Of a stretch of 64,000 nt of DNA, positions 17,263-25,731 are shown piece by piece. A program made the translations under genes and the position numbers. Source of the stretch: Sphingosinicella ginsenosidimutans (GTDB lineage Bacteria; Pseudomonadota; Alphaproteobacteria; Sphingomonadales; Sphingomonadaceae). The notes under the pieces were generated by a model. That model saw nothing but the letters and a program-made list of their open reading frames with translations, had not been told where the DNA came from and searched no databases. The stretch lies in assembly GCF_007995055.1 (NCBI RefSeq), contig NZ_VOQQ01000001.1, positions 2,153,001-2,217,000 of the forward strand, in the 5' to 3' direction. How positions within the stretch are numbered: position 1 is the stretch's first letter; each line of letters begins with the position of its first letter.

Positions 17263-17272
17263 CCCGCCTTCC

Positions 17273-17920
17273 TCAGGCGTCGGCCGGCGGCGGGGTCTTG
17301 GGTTTGTAGGCGCACAGGTCCGCGACCACGCAGCGCCAGCATTCGGGGCGGCGGGCCTTGCAGACATAGCGGCCGTGCAGGATCAAGAGGTGGTGCGCGG
17401 TGACCCGCCAGGGCGCGGGCGTGACCTTGTCGAGCGCGGCCTCGACCTTCTCGACCGTCTTGCCGGGCGCGAGGCCGGTGCGGTTGGCGACGCGGAAGAC
17501 ATGGGTGTCGACGGCGAAGGTCTCCGCCCCGAAAGCCACGTTCATCACCACGTTGGCGGTCTTCCGGCCGACGCCGGGCAGTTTCTGCAGCGCATCGCGA
17601 TCGGCCGGCACCTGGCTGCCATGATCGGCGATCAGCGCCTTCGACAGCGCGATCACATTCTTCGCCTTGGTGTTGAACAGGCCGATCGTCCGGATGTGCT
17701 GCTTCAACCCCTCCTCGCCGAGCGCGACCATCTGCTCGGGCGTCGTCACGGCCTTGAAGAGATCGCGGGTGGCGCGGTTGACGCCGGCGTCGGTCGCCTG
17801 GGCGGAGAGGACCACGGCGACGAGCAGGGTATAGGGATTGACCGATTCAAGCTCGGTCACCGGGTTCGGATTGCGCTCGGCGAGGCGGCGGTAGAATTCC
17901 GCGACGTCGGCCTTCTTCAC
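17273..17920 (-). CDS. nth: Endonuclease III
   Basis: Base-excision-repair glycosylase/AP lyase of 215 residues for oxidised pyrimidines. The helix-hairpin-helix is LPGVGRKTANVV, with catalytic Lys 120 and Asp 138 (VDTHVFRVANR). The C-terminal [4Fe-4S] cluster ligands are C187, C194, C197 and C203 in the standard C-x6-C-x2-C-x5-C spacing. It starts at GTG in a GTGA overlap with the upstream aminotransferase and is the last gene of the dapB-permease-aminotransferase-nth run. Confidence 0.96.
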   Translation of the reverse strand: MKKADVAEFYRRLAERNPNPVTELESVNPYTLLVAVVLSAQATDAGVNRATRDLFKAVTTPEQMVALGEEGLKQHIRTIGLFNTKAKNVIALSKALIADHGSQVPADRDALQKLPGVGRKTANVVMNVAFGAETFAVDTHVFRVANRTGLAPGKTVEKVEAALDKVTPAPWRVTAHHLLILHGRYVCKARRPECWRCVVADLCAYKPKTPPPADA

Positions 17921-18993
17921 CTCAGCGAATCCAGCGCCGCGCCGAGCCGCTCCAGCCCGCCGGCGACGATCCCGGTCGGCTGACCGAAGCCGAGCCGGAA
18001 ATGATCGGCGAGCCCGAAGAAGCGCCCGGGCACGATCGCGGCGTCGTAGCGCGCGCGAAGCAGCCCATCGAGCGCGTCGACATTGCCGCGCACCAGCCGC
18101 GGGAAGCAGGTGACGCCGCCGACGACCGGCGGTGCCTCCAGATCGTCGCGACCGGCGAGAAAGTCGTTCACGAGCGCGCGGTTATGCGCGAGCAGGGCAG
18201 GCGTGTCGGCGGCGACCTCGCCAAGCCGGTCGAGCGCGATCGTCGAAAGCCGCTCGTCGGCATGGGCCTGCGAGACGCCGAACAGTTCGTTGAGCCGCCA
18301 GATCTTCTCGGCCAGCTCCGGCGCGGCGAGGATCCAGCCGCAGCGCAGGCCCGACAGGCCATAGACCTTGGTGAGGCTCGCCGTCGCGATGAATTGGGAG
18401 CCCAGATGGACGCAGCTGCGCTGCGGCGTCGCGGCGGCGTCGAGATAGACCTCGTCGACCAGCACATAAGCGCCCGCCTTCGCCGCGATTTCGCCGATCG
18501 CGCGAAGCTCCGCCTCGCTCGCGAGGACCCCTGTGGGATTGTGGAGATTGGTGAGGAGGATCAGCTTCGTTCGCGGCGTCATCGCGGCGGCGATCGCTTC
18601 CGGATCGATCCGGAAATCGGGCGCGCGCCGGGCGACGCTGCTTATGCCCGCGCCGAGGAAGCGGGCGGTGGCGATCATCGGCTCATAGGCCGGCGTCTCG
18701 GCGAGCACCTCGTCGCCCGGGCCGACCAAGGCAGCCATTGCGAGCATGTTCGCCATCGACGTGCCGTCGGCCATGACGACCTGCGCCGCATCGACACCGG
18801 CCTTGCGCGCGATCGCGGCACGCAGCGGCGGATCGCGGTGGCGGCTCGCGCCATCGAGCTCGAGATCGGCAATCTCGATGGCGAAGCGGTCGAGCCGGAA
18901 ATGCGGCACCTCGCTGGAGGCGAGGTTGTAGGTCACGGGCGCTCTCGTTTTCGCCCAGTGCATATAGTCCGATTGCAGCACCCGTCCGCTCAT
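17917..18993 (-). CDS. PLP-dependent aminotransferase, class I/II
   Basis: Fold-type I aminotransferase of 358 residues. It has LTNLHNPTGVLA (substrate and PLP contact Asn), VDEVYLD (Asp for the pyridine nitrogen), the PLP Lys in SLTKVYGLSGLRCGWI and a late Arg in DHFRLGFGQP. The exact amino acid substrate cannot be read. It sits between an amino acid permease gene and nth with 4-base overlaps on both sides. The permease neighbour suggests catabolism or salvage of an imported amino acid (inference). Confidence 0.85.
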   Translation of the reverse strand: MSGRVLQSDYMHWAKTRAPVTYNLASSEVPHFRLDRFAIEIADLELDGASRHRDPPLRAAIARKAGVDAAQVVMADGTSMANMLAMAALVGPGDEVLAETPAYEPMIATARFLGAGISSVARRAPDFRIDPEAIAAAMTPRTKLILLTNLHNPTGVLASEAELRAIGEIAAKAGAYVLVDEVYLDAAATPQRSCVHLGSQFIATASLTKVYGLSGLRCGWILAAPELAEKIWRLNELFGVSQAHADERLSTIALDRLGEVAADTPALLAHNRALVNDFLAGRDDLEAPPVVGGVTCFPRLVRGNVDALDGLLRARYDAAIVPGRFFGLADHFRLGFGQPTGIVAGGLERLGAALDSLR

Positions 18994-20309
18994 GCGCCGG
19001 CCTTCTGCTTGCGCCGCCAGTAGAGGCAGGCGGGAATGCCGAGCGCCAGGATGCCGAAGCCGATCAGGCTGTTGACCGGATGGCTCGCGACGGTCGCCGC
19101 GACGATGATCCAGCAGGCGGCGACGAAGAGCAGGGTCGACCAGGGGTGGAGCGGGACGCGAAAGCCCTCGCTCTCCGGCTGGCGGCGGCGGAAGACGATC
19201 AGCGCCGCGCCGGTGAGGCCGAAGAAGATGAAATCGACCGACACCACATAGCTCAATATCTGCCCATAGGCGCCGGACAGCGCGATCACGATGGCGACCG
19301 CGCCCTGGAGGAGGATCGCGACGGTGGGCACGCGGGTGCGCGGGCTCACGGTCGCGACTCGCTCGAAGAAGAGCCGGTCCTCGGCCATCGCGAAATAGAC
19401 GCGCGGGGCGGTCAGCATCGACTGGCTGAGGAAGCCCAGGGCCGAGATGGCGATGCCGAGCGCGATCAGCTGGGCGCCTCGCGGGCCGAGCGCGACGCGC
19501 ATCACGTCCGAGGCCGGGGTCGCCGAGCTAGCCAGCCCCTCCGGCCCGAGCGCGTGGACGCAGACGAAGGCGACCGCGGCATAGAGCAGGATCACCCCGG
19601 AGACGCCGAGCAGCAGGCCGCGCGCAAGATCACGGCGCGGATCGCGCATCTCGCCCGCCACGAAGCTTGCCGTCTGCCAGCCGCCATAAGCGAACATCAC
19701 CGGCGTCAGCGCGGCGAGCAGGCCGAGCGGCTCGGCCGGCGCGGCGCGCGGCATCGGCGCGGCAGGGGCGAAGAGGAAGCCGGCGCCGACCAGCATTGCG
19801 ATCGCGGCGATCTTGAGCAGCATCAGGAAGCTTTGGACATTGCTCCCCGAACGGACACCCATGCAGTTGATCGCGGTGAGCGCCGCCAGCGCTGCGACCG
19901 CGAGGCCGGCTTCGGGAAGCGCCGTCCCGGTCAGTTCGGTCGCATAGCGCGCGAAGGTGATCGCGACCGCCGCCATCCCGCCGGACTGGATGACGAGCAG
20001 CAGGCCCCAGCCGTAGAGGAAGGCCGGCACCGGTCCCCAGGCGTCGCGGATATAGGCATATTGGCCGCCCACCTGCGGCCGCCGCGCGGCAAGCTCGGCA
20101 TAGACGAGCGCGCCGATGATGGCGACCGCGCCGCCGATCAGCCAGGCGCCGACGATCAGCGACGGCGTCGCGACATGGCGGGCGACCTCGGCCGGGTTCA
20201 CGAAAATGCCGGAGCCGATGATCCCGCCCATCACGATCATCGTCGCATCGAACAGGCCGAGCTTTCTCGCGAGCCCGGTGGCGGCATCGATCTTCGACGC
20301 GTCAGTCAA
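18990..20309 (-). CDS. APC-family amino acid permease
   Basis: Inner-membrane amino acid transporter of about 439 residues with some twelve hydrophobic helices. The N-terminal family signature is GLFDATMIVMGGIIGSGIFVNP; the GSGIF loop binds the amino-acid backbone in this family. PQVGGQYAYIRDAWG in helix 3 is also characteristic. The start is uncertain: a TTG at 20309 overlapping the dapB stop by 8 bases gives a normal N-terminus and fits the tight operon. No ATG exists before the first helix. Confidence 0.88.
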   Translation of the reverse strand: MTDASKIDAATGLARKLGLFDATMIVMGGIIGSGIFVNPAEVARHVATPSLIVGAWLIGGAVAIIGALVYAELAARRPQVGGQYAYIRDAWGPVPAFLYGWGLLLVIQSGGMAAVAITFARYATELTGTALPEAGLAVAALAALTAINCMGVRSGSNVQSFLMLLKIAAIAMLVGAGFLFAPAAPMPRAAPAEPLGLLAALTPVMFAYGGWQTASFVAGEMRDPRRDLARGLLLGVSGVILLYAAVAFVCVHALGPEGLASSATPASDVMRVALGPRGAQLIALGIAISALGFLSQSMLTAPRVYFAMAEDRLFFERVATVSPRTRVPTVAILLQGAVAIVIALSGAYGQILSYVVSVDFIFFGLTGAALIVFRRRQPESEGFRVPLHPWSTLLFVAACWIIVAATVASHPVNSLIGFGILALGIPACLYWRRKQKAGA

Positions 20310-21060
20310 GCCCGAGCATGTCCTGCATGGTGTAAACACCGGCGGGCCTGCCCGCGAGCCAGAGCGCGGCCCTGACCGCGCCGGTCGCGAAAACGGCGCG
20401 GGTCTCGGCCCGGTGGCCAAGCTCGATCCGCTCGCCTTCGCCGGCGAAGATCACCTCATGGTCGCCGGCCACCGATCCGCCGCGAAGCGACGCGTAGTAG
20501 ACGCCGCCTTCCTCGCGCTCGTGCGGCCCGTCCTGCATCCGATCGAAGCGGTTCAGCGCATCGTCGCTCGTCGCGCCGCGCCCCTGGTTGACCGCGGCGC
20601 CGAGCAGCAGGGCGGTGCCCGAGGGCGTATCGAGCTTGTGACGATGGTGCATCTCGACGATCTCGGCGTCCCAGTCCGGCCCCAGCCGCCGCGCCGCCTC
20701 GCGCACCAGATAGCGAAGCACGTTGATCCCGATCGATGTGTTCGCGGTCTGGAGCACGGCGATCCGCCGCGCGGCCTCGCGAATGCGCTGGTGATGCGCG
20801 GGGGTGAGGCCGGTCGTGCCGATCAGGATCGGTTTGCCGGCCGCCAGCGCAAGATCGAGATGGCCGGCGAGCGCATCCGGCGCGGTGAAATCGACGAGCA
20901 CGTCGCTCGCCTCGGCCAGCGCCGCGGCCGTCGCCGGGCCGCCGTGCGCCCGGCCCTCGCGATCAAGGCCGCCGGCCACGGTCGCGCCCTGCGCCGACGC
21001 CGCCTCGCCGATCGCCCGGCCCATCCGTCCGGTCACCCCGAATATGCCGATCCGCGTCAT
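20302..21060 (-). CDS. dapB: 4-hydroxy-tetrahydrodipicolinate reductase DapB
   Basis: Enzyme of 252 residues in lysine/diaminopimelate synthesis. The NAD(P)-binding GVTGRMG is at 8-14, TTGLTP follows, and the active-site motif EMHHRHKLDTPSGTA has the catalytic His and Lys. Family length is about 250-270. The ATG at 21060 is chosen because it begins directly at TRIGIFGVTG. It heads a minus-strand operon with the permease, aminotransferase and nth. Confidence 0.96.
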   Translation of the reverse strand: MTRIGIFGVTGRMGRAIGEAASAQGATVAGGLDREGRAHGGPATAAALAEASDVLVDFTAPDALAGHLDLALAAGKPILIGTTGLTPAHHQRIREAARRIAVLQTANTSIGINVLRYLVREAARRLGPDWDAEIVEMHHRHKLDTPSGTALLLGAAVNQGRGATSDDALNRFDRMQDGPHEREEGGVYYASLRGGSVAGDHEVIFAGEGERIELGHRAETRAVFATGAVRAALWLAGRPAGVYTMQDMLGLD

Positions 21061-21156
21061 GCCCCGCTTCATGGGGGAGGCTTGCGTACATCGCAAGCGG
21101 GTGCGTCTGGCGGACCGAAACGAAAGGGGTTAGAAGTTGCTCAAACGAGGACTCGA

Positions 21157-21393
21157 ATGGCAAAAAATCCCTTCACTCGGCATCCGCGGGAAGTCGGCGA
21201 GAGCTATGGCGAGCATTTTATGGCCGCCGCCGGATTCGGGCTGCGGATGATCGGCGGCGGTCTGGCCTGCCTGGTCCATGCCGTCTTTCCGTTCCTGTGC
21301 GTCACGACGGGCAGCGACACGACGCGCAAGCTGAACCGCCGCCTCACCGGGCGGGCGGACAAGGTGAACTGGGAACGCCACCCGATCATCTGA
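21157..21393 (+). CDS. DUF6356 family small membrane protein
   Basis: Protein of 78 residues with one strong hydrophobic segment (about 24-50, FGLRMIGGGLACLVHAVFPFLC). A conserved-looking CVTTGSDTTRKLNRRL follows, then a short polar tail. This arrangement (HFxxA...GxxACxxHAxxPxxCxxTGS) is that of DUF6356, a family of unknown function common in sphingomonads and relatives. ACGAGG lies 6 bases upstream of the ATG. Confidence 0.8.
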   Translation: MAKNPFTRHPREVGESYGEHFMAAAGFGLRMIGGGLACLVHAVFPFLCVTTGSDTTRKLNRRLTGRADKVNWERHPII

Positions 21394-21403
21394 GCGCGGC
21401 GGC

Positions 21404-21742
21404 TCAGAAGCTGAGGCTGAGCCCGATGGCGGCGACTCCGCGGCGGCGCTGGGGCGAATCGCCGGCCGTGTTGGTCGGGGGGCGATGCTGGCCACCCACC
21501 CGATAGCGGCCGATGCCAAGCTCCAGATTCGATCGCAGCGGATAGGCGGCGATCAGCCCGTTGCGCGGGCTCCTGCCGAGATCCCGGACCTGATCGCGCG
21601 GCAGGACGAAGCGCGGCGGTGGGCTGGGCGGTGCGATCCGCAGGAGGGGGAGAGGCCGGGGTGGCCGTTGTGCCGCGGCGCCCGTCGCGATCGCGAGCAG
21701 GCTCGCGGCAAAGAAGGAGAAGCTGGCGAACGATCCGGGCAC
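21404..21742 (-). CDS. Small exported protein with barrel-type C-terminus
   Basis: Protein of 112 residues with GTG start and GGAAGGA 5 bases upstream. A signal peptide (FASFSFFAASLLAIATGAAAQ) is followed by a Pro-rich segment, then alternating hydrophobic strands (NGLIAAYPLRSNLELGIGRYRV) and a terminal strand VAAIGLSLSF ending in Phe, as in outer-membrane beta-barrel proteins. It is too short for a barrel alone. Outer-membrane association or a barrel fragment is an inference. It converges on DUF6356; a CTGAGC/GCTCAG hairpin (21390-21407) spans both stop codons. Confidence 0.6.
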   Translation of the reverse strand: MPGSFASFSFFAASLLAIATGAAAQRPPRPLPLLRIAPPSPPPRFVLPRDQVRDLGRSPRNGLIAAYPLRSNLELGIGRYRVGGQHRPPTNTAGDSPQRRRGVAAIGLSLSF

Positions 21743-21830
21743 GGCGATCCTTCCGTCAATCGCGCCAGAAGCGCCCGACGGAGCCGCGGGTTCCAGTCGT
21801 TGCGGCGTGGAAACGCCCGGTCGCGACGTC

Positions 21831-23420
21831 TCAAAGCCGAAGCTTGCGCCGGTCCTTGAGGATCGCCGCGGCGGCATTGTGCCCGGGCGCGCCGGTGACG
21901 CCGCCGCCGGGATGCGCGCCCGATCCGCACAGGTAAAGGCCGGGAAGCGGCATCCGGTAATCGGCATGGCCAAGCATCGGCCGGTTCGAGAAGAGCTGGT
22001 CCAATCCCATCTTGCCGTGGAAGATATCGCCGCCGACCAGGCCGAAGCGGCGTTCGAGGTCGAGGGGCGAGAGGGCGAGCCGGGCGATCACGCTCGCCGC
22101 GAAGCCGGGCGCGTAGCGATCGACGGTCGCGATGATCCGGTCCGCCGCCTCCTCGCGGCGAGCGTCCCAGCCGCCGGGCGCATCATAGGGGAAATGCTGG
22201 CAGAAGAGGCTCGCGACATGCTGCCCCGCCGGGGCCAGGCTGTCGTCGAGGGTCGAGGGGATCAGCATCTCGACGATCGGCTCGGCCGAAAAGCCCTCGG
22301 TGCGCGCGGAAAGATAGGCCCGATCCATATAGCCGAGGGACGGCGCGATGATGATGCCGGCGGTGAGCTGATCCCCGGGCTCGGGCAGAGACGTGAAGCG
22401 CGGCAGCTCGGACAGCGCCACGTTCATCCGGAAAGTCGCCGACTCGCTCTGCCAGTGGGCCATGCGGCGCTCGATTTCCGGCTCGACCGCGCCGGCGGGG
22501 AGGAGCTTCGTGAAGAGCAGCTTCGGGTTCACGCCGGCGGCGACCGCCTTGGCCCGGTACGTCCTGCCCCCGGCCACCGCGCCGGCCGCGCGGCCGCGCT
22601 CGATGATGATCTCGTCCACCGGCGTGTCGAGCAGGATCTCGACCCCTTCGGCCCGCGCCGCCTTGGCCATCGCCTGGGTGATCGCGCCCATGCCGCCGAT
22701 CGCATGGCCCCAGGCGCCCGGCACCCCGTCCGCCTCGCCGAAGACGTGATGGAGCAGGACATAGGCCGTGCCCGGCGCATAGGGGCTCGCATAATGGCCG
22801 ACGACCGCGTCGAAGCCGAACAGGGCCTGGACCAGATCATGGCTGAAATAGCGGCCCAATATGTCCGCCGCCGATTTGGTGAAGAAGTCGACGAGGTGCC
22901 GTTGCTCCTCCGCGACAAGCCCGCGCACGCCGTTGCCGAGCTTGAGCAGGGCAAGAAGGTCGCCGAGCCCGCCGCCGGCATTGGGCGGCGCACGAAGCAG
23001 CCACTGCTTCAGAATGCCGACCACCGAATCGAGCGCCGCCGAATAGGCATCGTAATTCTCGGCATCGGCGGGGGAGAGCCGCGCAATCTCCCGCTTCGTC
23101 AGCCCGCCGCGTCCGGCGAGAAGATATTCCGGGCCTTCGGTCGGCAGGAAATTGTCGATCTTCCTGAGCACCACCTTCAGCCCATGCTCGGCGAGCCGCA
23201 TGTCGCGGATCACGGTCGGATTGAGCAGGCTTACCGTGTAGCTCGCCGTCGAGTTGCGGAAGCCCGGGTGAAACGCCTCCGTCACCGCCGCCCCGCCGAC
23301 CACGGACCGCGCCTCCAGCACGGTGACCTTCAGTCCCCGCCGCGCGAGATAGAAGGCGCAGGCGAGGCCGTTATGCCCGGCGCCGATGATGAGGATGTCG
23401 CTGTCGTGATTTGATGCCAT
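21831..23420 (-). CDS. FAD-dependent oxidoreductase, phytoene desaturase/PYROXD2-like
   Basis: Flavoprotein of 529 residues. The N-terminal ADP-binding motif is DILIIGAGHNGLACAFYLARRG (about 7-28), with VLEARSVVGGAAVTE. The C-terminal FAD-contact motif is LPGLYLCGSGAHPGGGVTGAPGHNAAAAIL. The overall pattern matches the phytoene-desaturase superfamily branch that includes human PYROXD2. No carotenoid gene is adjacent, so a carotenoid role is not supported. The ATG at 23420 starts the Rossmann domain closely; further upstream starts would lie under the divergent 23467 gene. Confidence 0.85.
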   Translation of the reverse strand: MASNHDSDILIIGAGHNGLACAFYLARRGLKVTVLEARSVVGGAAVTEAFHPGFRNSTASYTVSLLNPTVIRDMRLAEHGLKVVLRKIDNFLPTEGPEYLLAGRGGLTKREIARLSPADAENYDAYSAALDSVVGILKQWLLRAPPNAGGGLGDLLALLKLGNGVRGLVAEEQRHLVDFFTKSAADILGRYFSHDLVQALFGFDAVVGHYASPYAPGTAYVLLHHVFGEADGVPGAWGHAIGGMGAITQAMAKAARAEGVEILLDTPVDEIIIERGRAAGAVAGGRTYRAKAVAAGVNPKLLFTKLLPAGAVEPEIERRMAHWQSESATFRMNVALSELPRFTSLPEPGDQLTAGIIIAPSLGYMDRAYLSARTEGFSAEPIVEMLIPSTLDDSLAPAGQHVASLFCQHFPYDAPGGWDARREEAADRIIATVDRYAPGFAASVIARLALSPLDLERRFGLVGGDIFHGKMGLDQLFSNRPMLGHADYRMPLPGLYLCGSGAHPGGGVTGAPGHNAAAAILKDRRKLRL

Positions 23421-23466
23421 GCTCGGCCTATAGAGGAGACAAAAGGGGGCCGCGAGTCGTCGGGAT

Positions 23467-24342
23467 ATGGCAGCTTTCATTGACCGCCGCACGATGCTCG
23501 CGGGCGTGGCCGGCATGGGCTTCTTTTCGTTCTTGCCCACGTCTCGGGGAGCGATGATGGCACAAGATTTCAGTCACCTGGCGCCCGAGCAGCGCGCTCG
23601 CGCCGAGGCGATGCACATGCGGATGATGGCGGCGCTCTCCTACGAGCGAGTCACGGTGGCTGGCGCTGATGCCCTCGCCGAATGGGAGCGCTTGAGGTCT
23701 GCCGGGCGTGGCTGGCCGATCGTCGTTGGTGACGACGATGCGCTTGAGCGGATCGCCGACCAGTTCAGCATGGCTGATCCGCAGGTGTCCGGCTCTTCGA
23801 TCCTCCCTGCGCCGCGCGTGCCCGCCGAGATCATTGCGGCGGCCGCGCGTCTGCGATTCCCGGCTGACCTTGCGCGTTGGCCTGGCGCCTATGGCGAGGG
23901 GGACCTGCGGTCGCCGGTCGGCGAGTGGCCTGAAGGCGGGATGGATGACGCCGCCGAGCAAGACGGCCTCACGGTTGCGCGCAACGTGCTGACTGACCAG
24001 GCCTTCGAGCGCGTCCACATCCTGCTGATTCCGACTCGGAACGGTTGGGAGGCTCCCGCCTATCTCCGCTGGGGCGACTGGAACGCCTGTCCTCCGCCGG
24101 AATATCATGTCGCGGCGCTGCGGTCCTGGCACGAGCGGTATGGCACGGTGGTCGTGGGCATAAACGGCGATACAATGAACCTGCGCGCCGCTCGCCGGCC
24201 CGCGGGCAGGGATGAGGCGCTTGCGCTTGCGCGGGAGCAATATCGCTATTGCCCGGACATTGTCGATCAGGGGAGCGGCACCATCTCCGCCCTCGCGGCG
24301 CAGCTGATGTCCAGCGATTGGTGGTATTTCTGGTGGGATTGA
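23467..24342 (+). CDS. DUF4253 domain protein with Tat-like signal
   Basis: Protein of 291 residues. The N-terminus has a twin-Arg-like signal (IDRRTMLAGVAGMGFFSFL). The C-terminal 100 residues match DUF4253: AYLRWGDWNACPPPEYHVAALRSW, then ERYG, GINGDTMNLRAARRP, EQYRYCPDIVDQGSGT and the terminal SSDWWYFWWD. DUF4253 proteins are usually encoded without an export signal and have no proven function. It is an isolated gene, divergent from the flavoprotein gene (46-base gap) and convergent with gor. Confidence 0.8.
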   Translation: MAAFIDRRTMLAGVAGMGFFSFLPTSRGAMMAQDFSHLAPEQRARAEAMHMRMMAALSYERVTVAGADALAEWERLRSAGRGWPIVVGDDDALERIADQFSMADPQVSGSSILPAPRVPAEIIAAAARLRFPADLARWPGAYGEGDLRSPVGEWPEGGMDDAAEQDGLTVARNVLTDQAFERVHILLIPTRNGWEAPAYLRWGDWNACPPPEYHVAALRSWHERYGTVVVGINGDTMNLRAARRPAGRDEALALAREQYRYCPDIVDQGSGTISALAAQLMSSDWWYFWWD

Positions 24343-24378
24343 GCGGCGATGCGGCCCACCGCGCTGTGCAAGATGTCT

Positions 24379-25731
24379 TTATCTCATCAGCACCAGTTCC
24401 TCCGCCATCGTCGGGTGCAGCGCGATCGTCTCGTCGAACTGCGCCTTGGTAAGGCCGGCCTTCACCGCGATCGCGGCGGCCTGGAGGATTTCGGGGGCGT
24501 CGGGGCCGATCATGTGGAGGCCGATCACCTTCTGCGTCTCGCGATCGACGATGATCTTGTAGAGCGAGCGCTCGTTGCGGCCGGCCAGCACGTTCTTCAT
24601 CGGCCGGAAATCGGACGTGTAGGTCTGATATTCGCCGCCGAGCTTGTCGCGCGCCTGGCTCTCGGTCATGCCGACCGCGGCGATCGGCGGGTGGCTGAAT
24701 ACAGCCGAGGGGATGTTGGCATAATCGACCCGTGAGGGCGTTCCGCCGAAGACGGTGTCGGCGAAGGCCTGCGCCTCGCGGATCGCGACCGGGGTGAGTT
24801 GGACTCGATCGGTGACGTCGCCCACCGCATAGATGCTCGGCACGCTCGACTGATTGTCCTCGTCGACCAGGATCGCGCCGTTCCGGCCGAGCTTCACGCC
24901 CGCGGCGCCGAGCCCGAGCCCGCCGGTGTTCGGCTGGCGCCCGACGGCCCACAGCAGCATGTCGGTCTCGATCGGCTCCTGGCCGCCCATATGGATGAGG
25001 AGGCTGCCGTCTTCCTGCTTCTCGACCCTTTCGATCGGCGCGTTGAAGCGGAAGTTGAGTCCCTTGGTGAGACCGATCTGGAGCAATCGGTCGCGGATCT
25101 GCTCGTCATAGCCGCGAAGGATCCGGTCGCCGCGATTGATCAGTGTCACGCGGCAGGAAAATTCGTGGAAGATGCCGGCGAATTCGTTGGCAATATAACC
25201 GCCGCCGGCGATCGCGATCCGGCGCGGGATCGCGGGCAGGTTGAACACCTCGTTCGAGGTGATGCCGTGCTCGGCGCCGGGAATGTCTGGGACCATCGGC
25301 GTCGAGCCGGTGGCGACAAGGATGGTCGCGGCGGTCACCTTCGTGCCGTCGGCGAGCGCGATCTCGTTCGGCCCGGTCAGCGTCGCGCGCTGGGTGAAGA
25401 GCTCGACATCGTGGCGGTCGAGAATGTCGCCGTAAATGCCTTCGAGCCGCTCGACCTCGGCCAGCACGTTGTCGCGCAGCGTCGGCCAGTCGAACCGGCA
25501 GTCGGGCACCTCCCAGCCGAAGCGCCGCGCGTCCTGCAGATCCTCGGCGAAATGCGCGCCGTAGACGAGCAGCTTCTTGGGCACGCAGCCGCGGATGACG
25601 CAGGTTCCGCCGACCCGATATTCTTCCGCCACCGCGACCCTCGCGCCATGCGCGGCCGCGACCCGCGATGCGCGCATCCCGCCCGATCCGGCGCCGATGA
25701 CGAAAAGGTCGTAATCGTAGGTCTTGGTCAC
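24379..25731 (-). CDS. gor: Glutathione-disulfide reductase
   Basis: Class I pyridine-nucleotide disulfide oxidoreductase of 450 residues. The FAD-binding GAGSGGMRASR is at 13-23, the redox-active pair Cys44/Cys49 is in GGTCVIRGCVPKKL, and the NAD(P) site is AGGGYIANEFA. The C-terminal HPTMAEELV supplies the catalytic His-Glu. These fit glutathione reductase rather than lipoamide dehydrogenase. The GTG at 25731 overlaps the stop of the upstream retropepsin-like gene by 4 bases, so pgi, the protease-like gene and gor form one operon. Confidence 0.93.
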   Translation of the reverse strand: MTKTYDYDLFVIGAGSGGMRASRVAAAHGARVAVAEEYRVGGTCVIRGCVPKKLLVYGAHFAEDLQDARRFGWEVPDCRFDWPTLRDNVLAEVERLEGIYGDILDRHDVELFTQRATLTGPNEIALADGTKVTAATILVATGSTPMVPDIPGAEHGITSNEVFNLPAIPRRIAIAGGGYIANEFAGIFHEFSCRVTLINRGDRILRGYDEQIRDRLLQIGLTKGLNFRFNAPIERVEKQEDGSLLIHMGGQEPIETDMLLWAVGRQPNTGGLGLGAAGVKLGRNGAILVDEDNQSSVPSIYAVGDVTDRVQLTPVAIREAQAFADTVFGGTPSRVDYANIPSAVFSHPPIAAVGMTESQARDKLGGEYQTYTSDFRPMKNVLAGRNERSLYKIIVDRETQKVIGLHMIGPDAPEILQAAAIAVKAGLTKAQFDETIALHPTMAEELVLMR

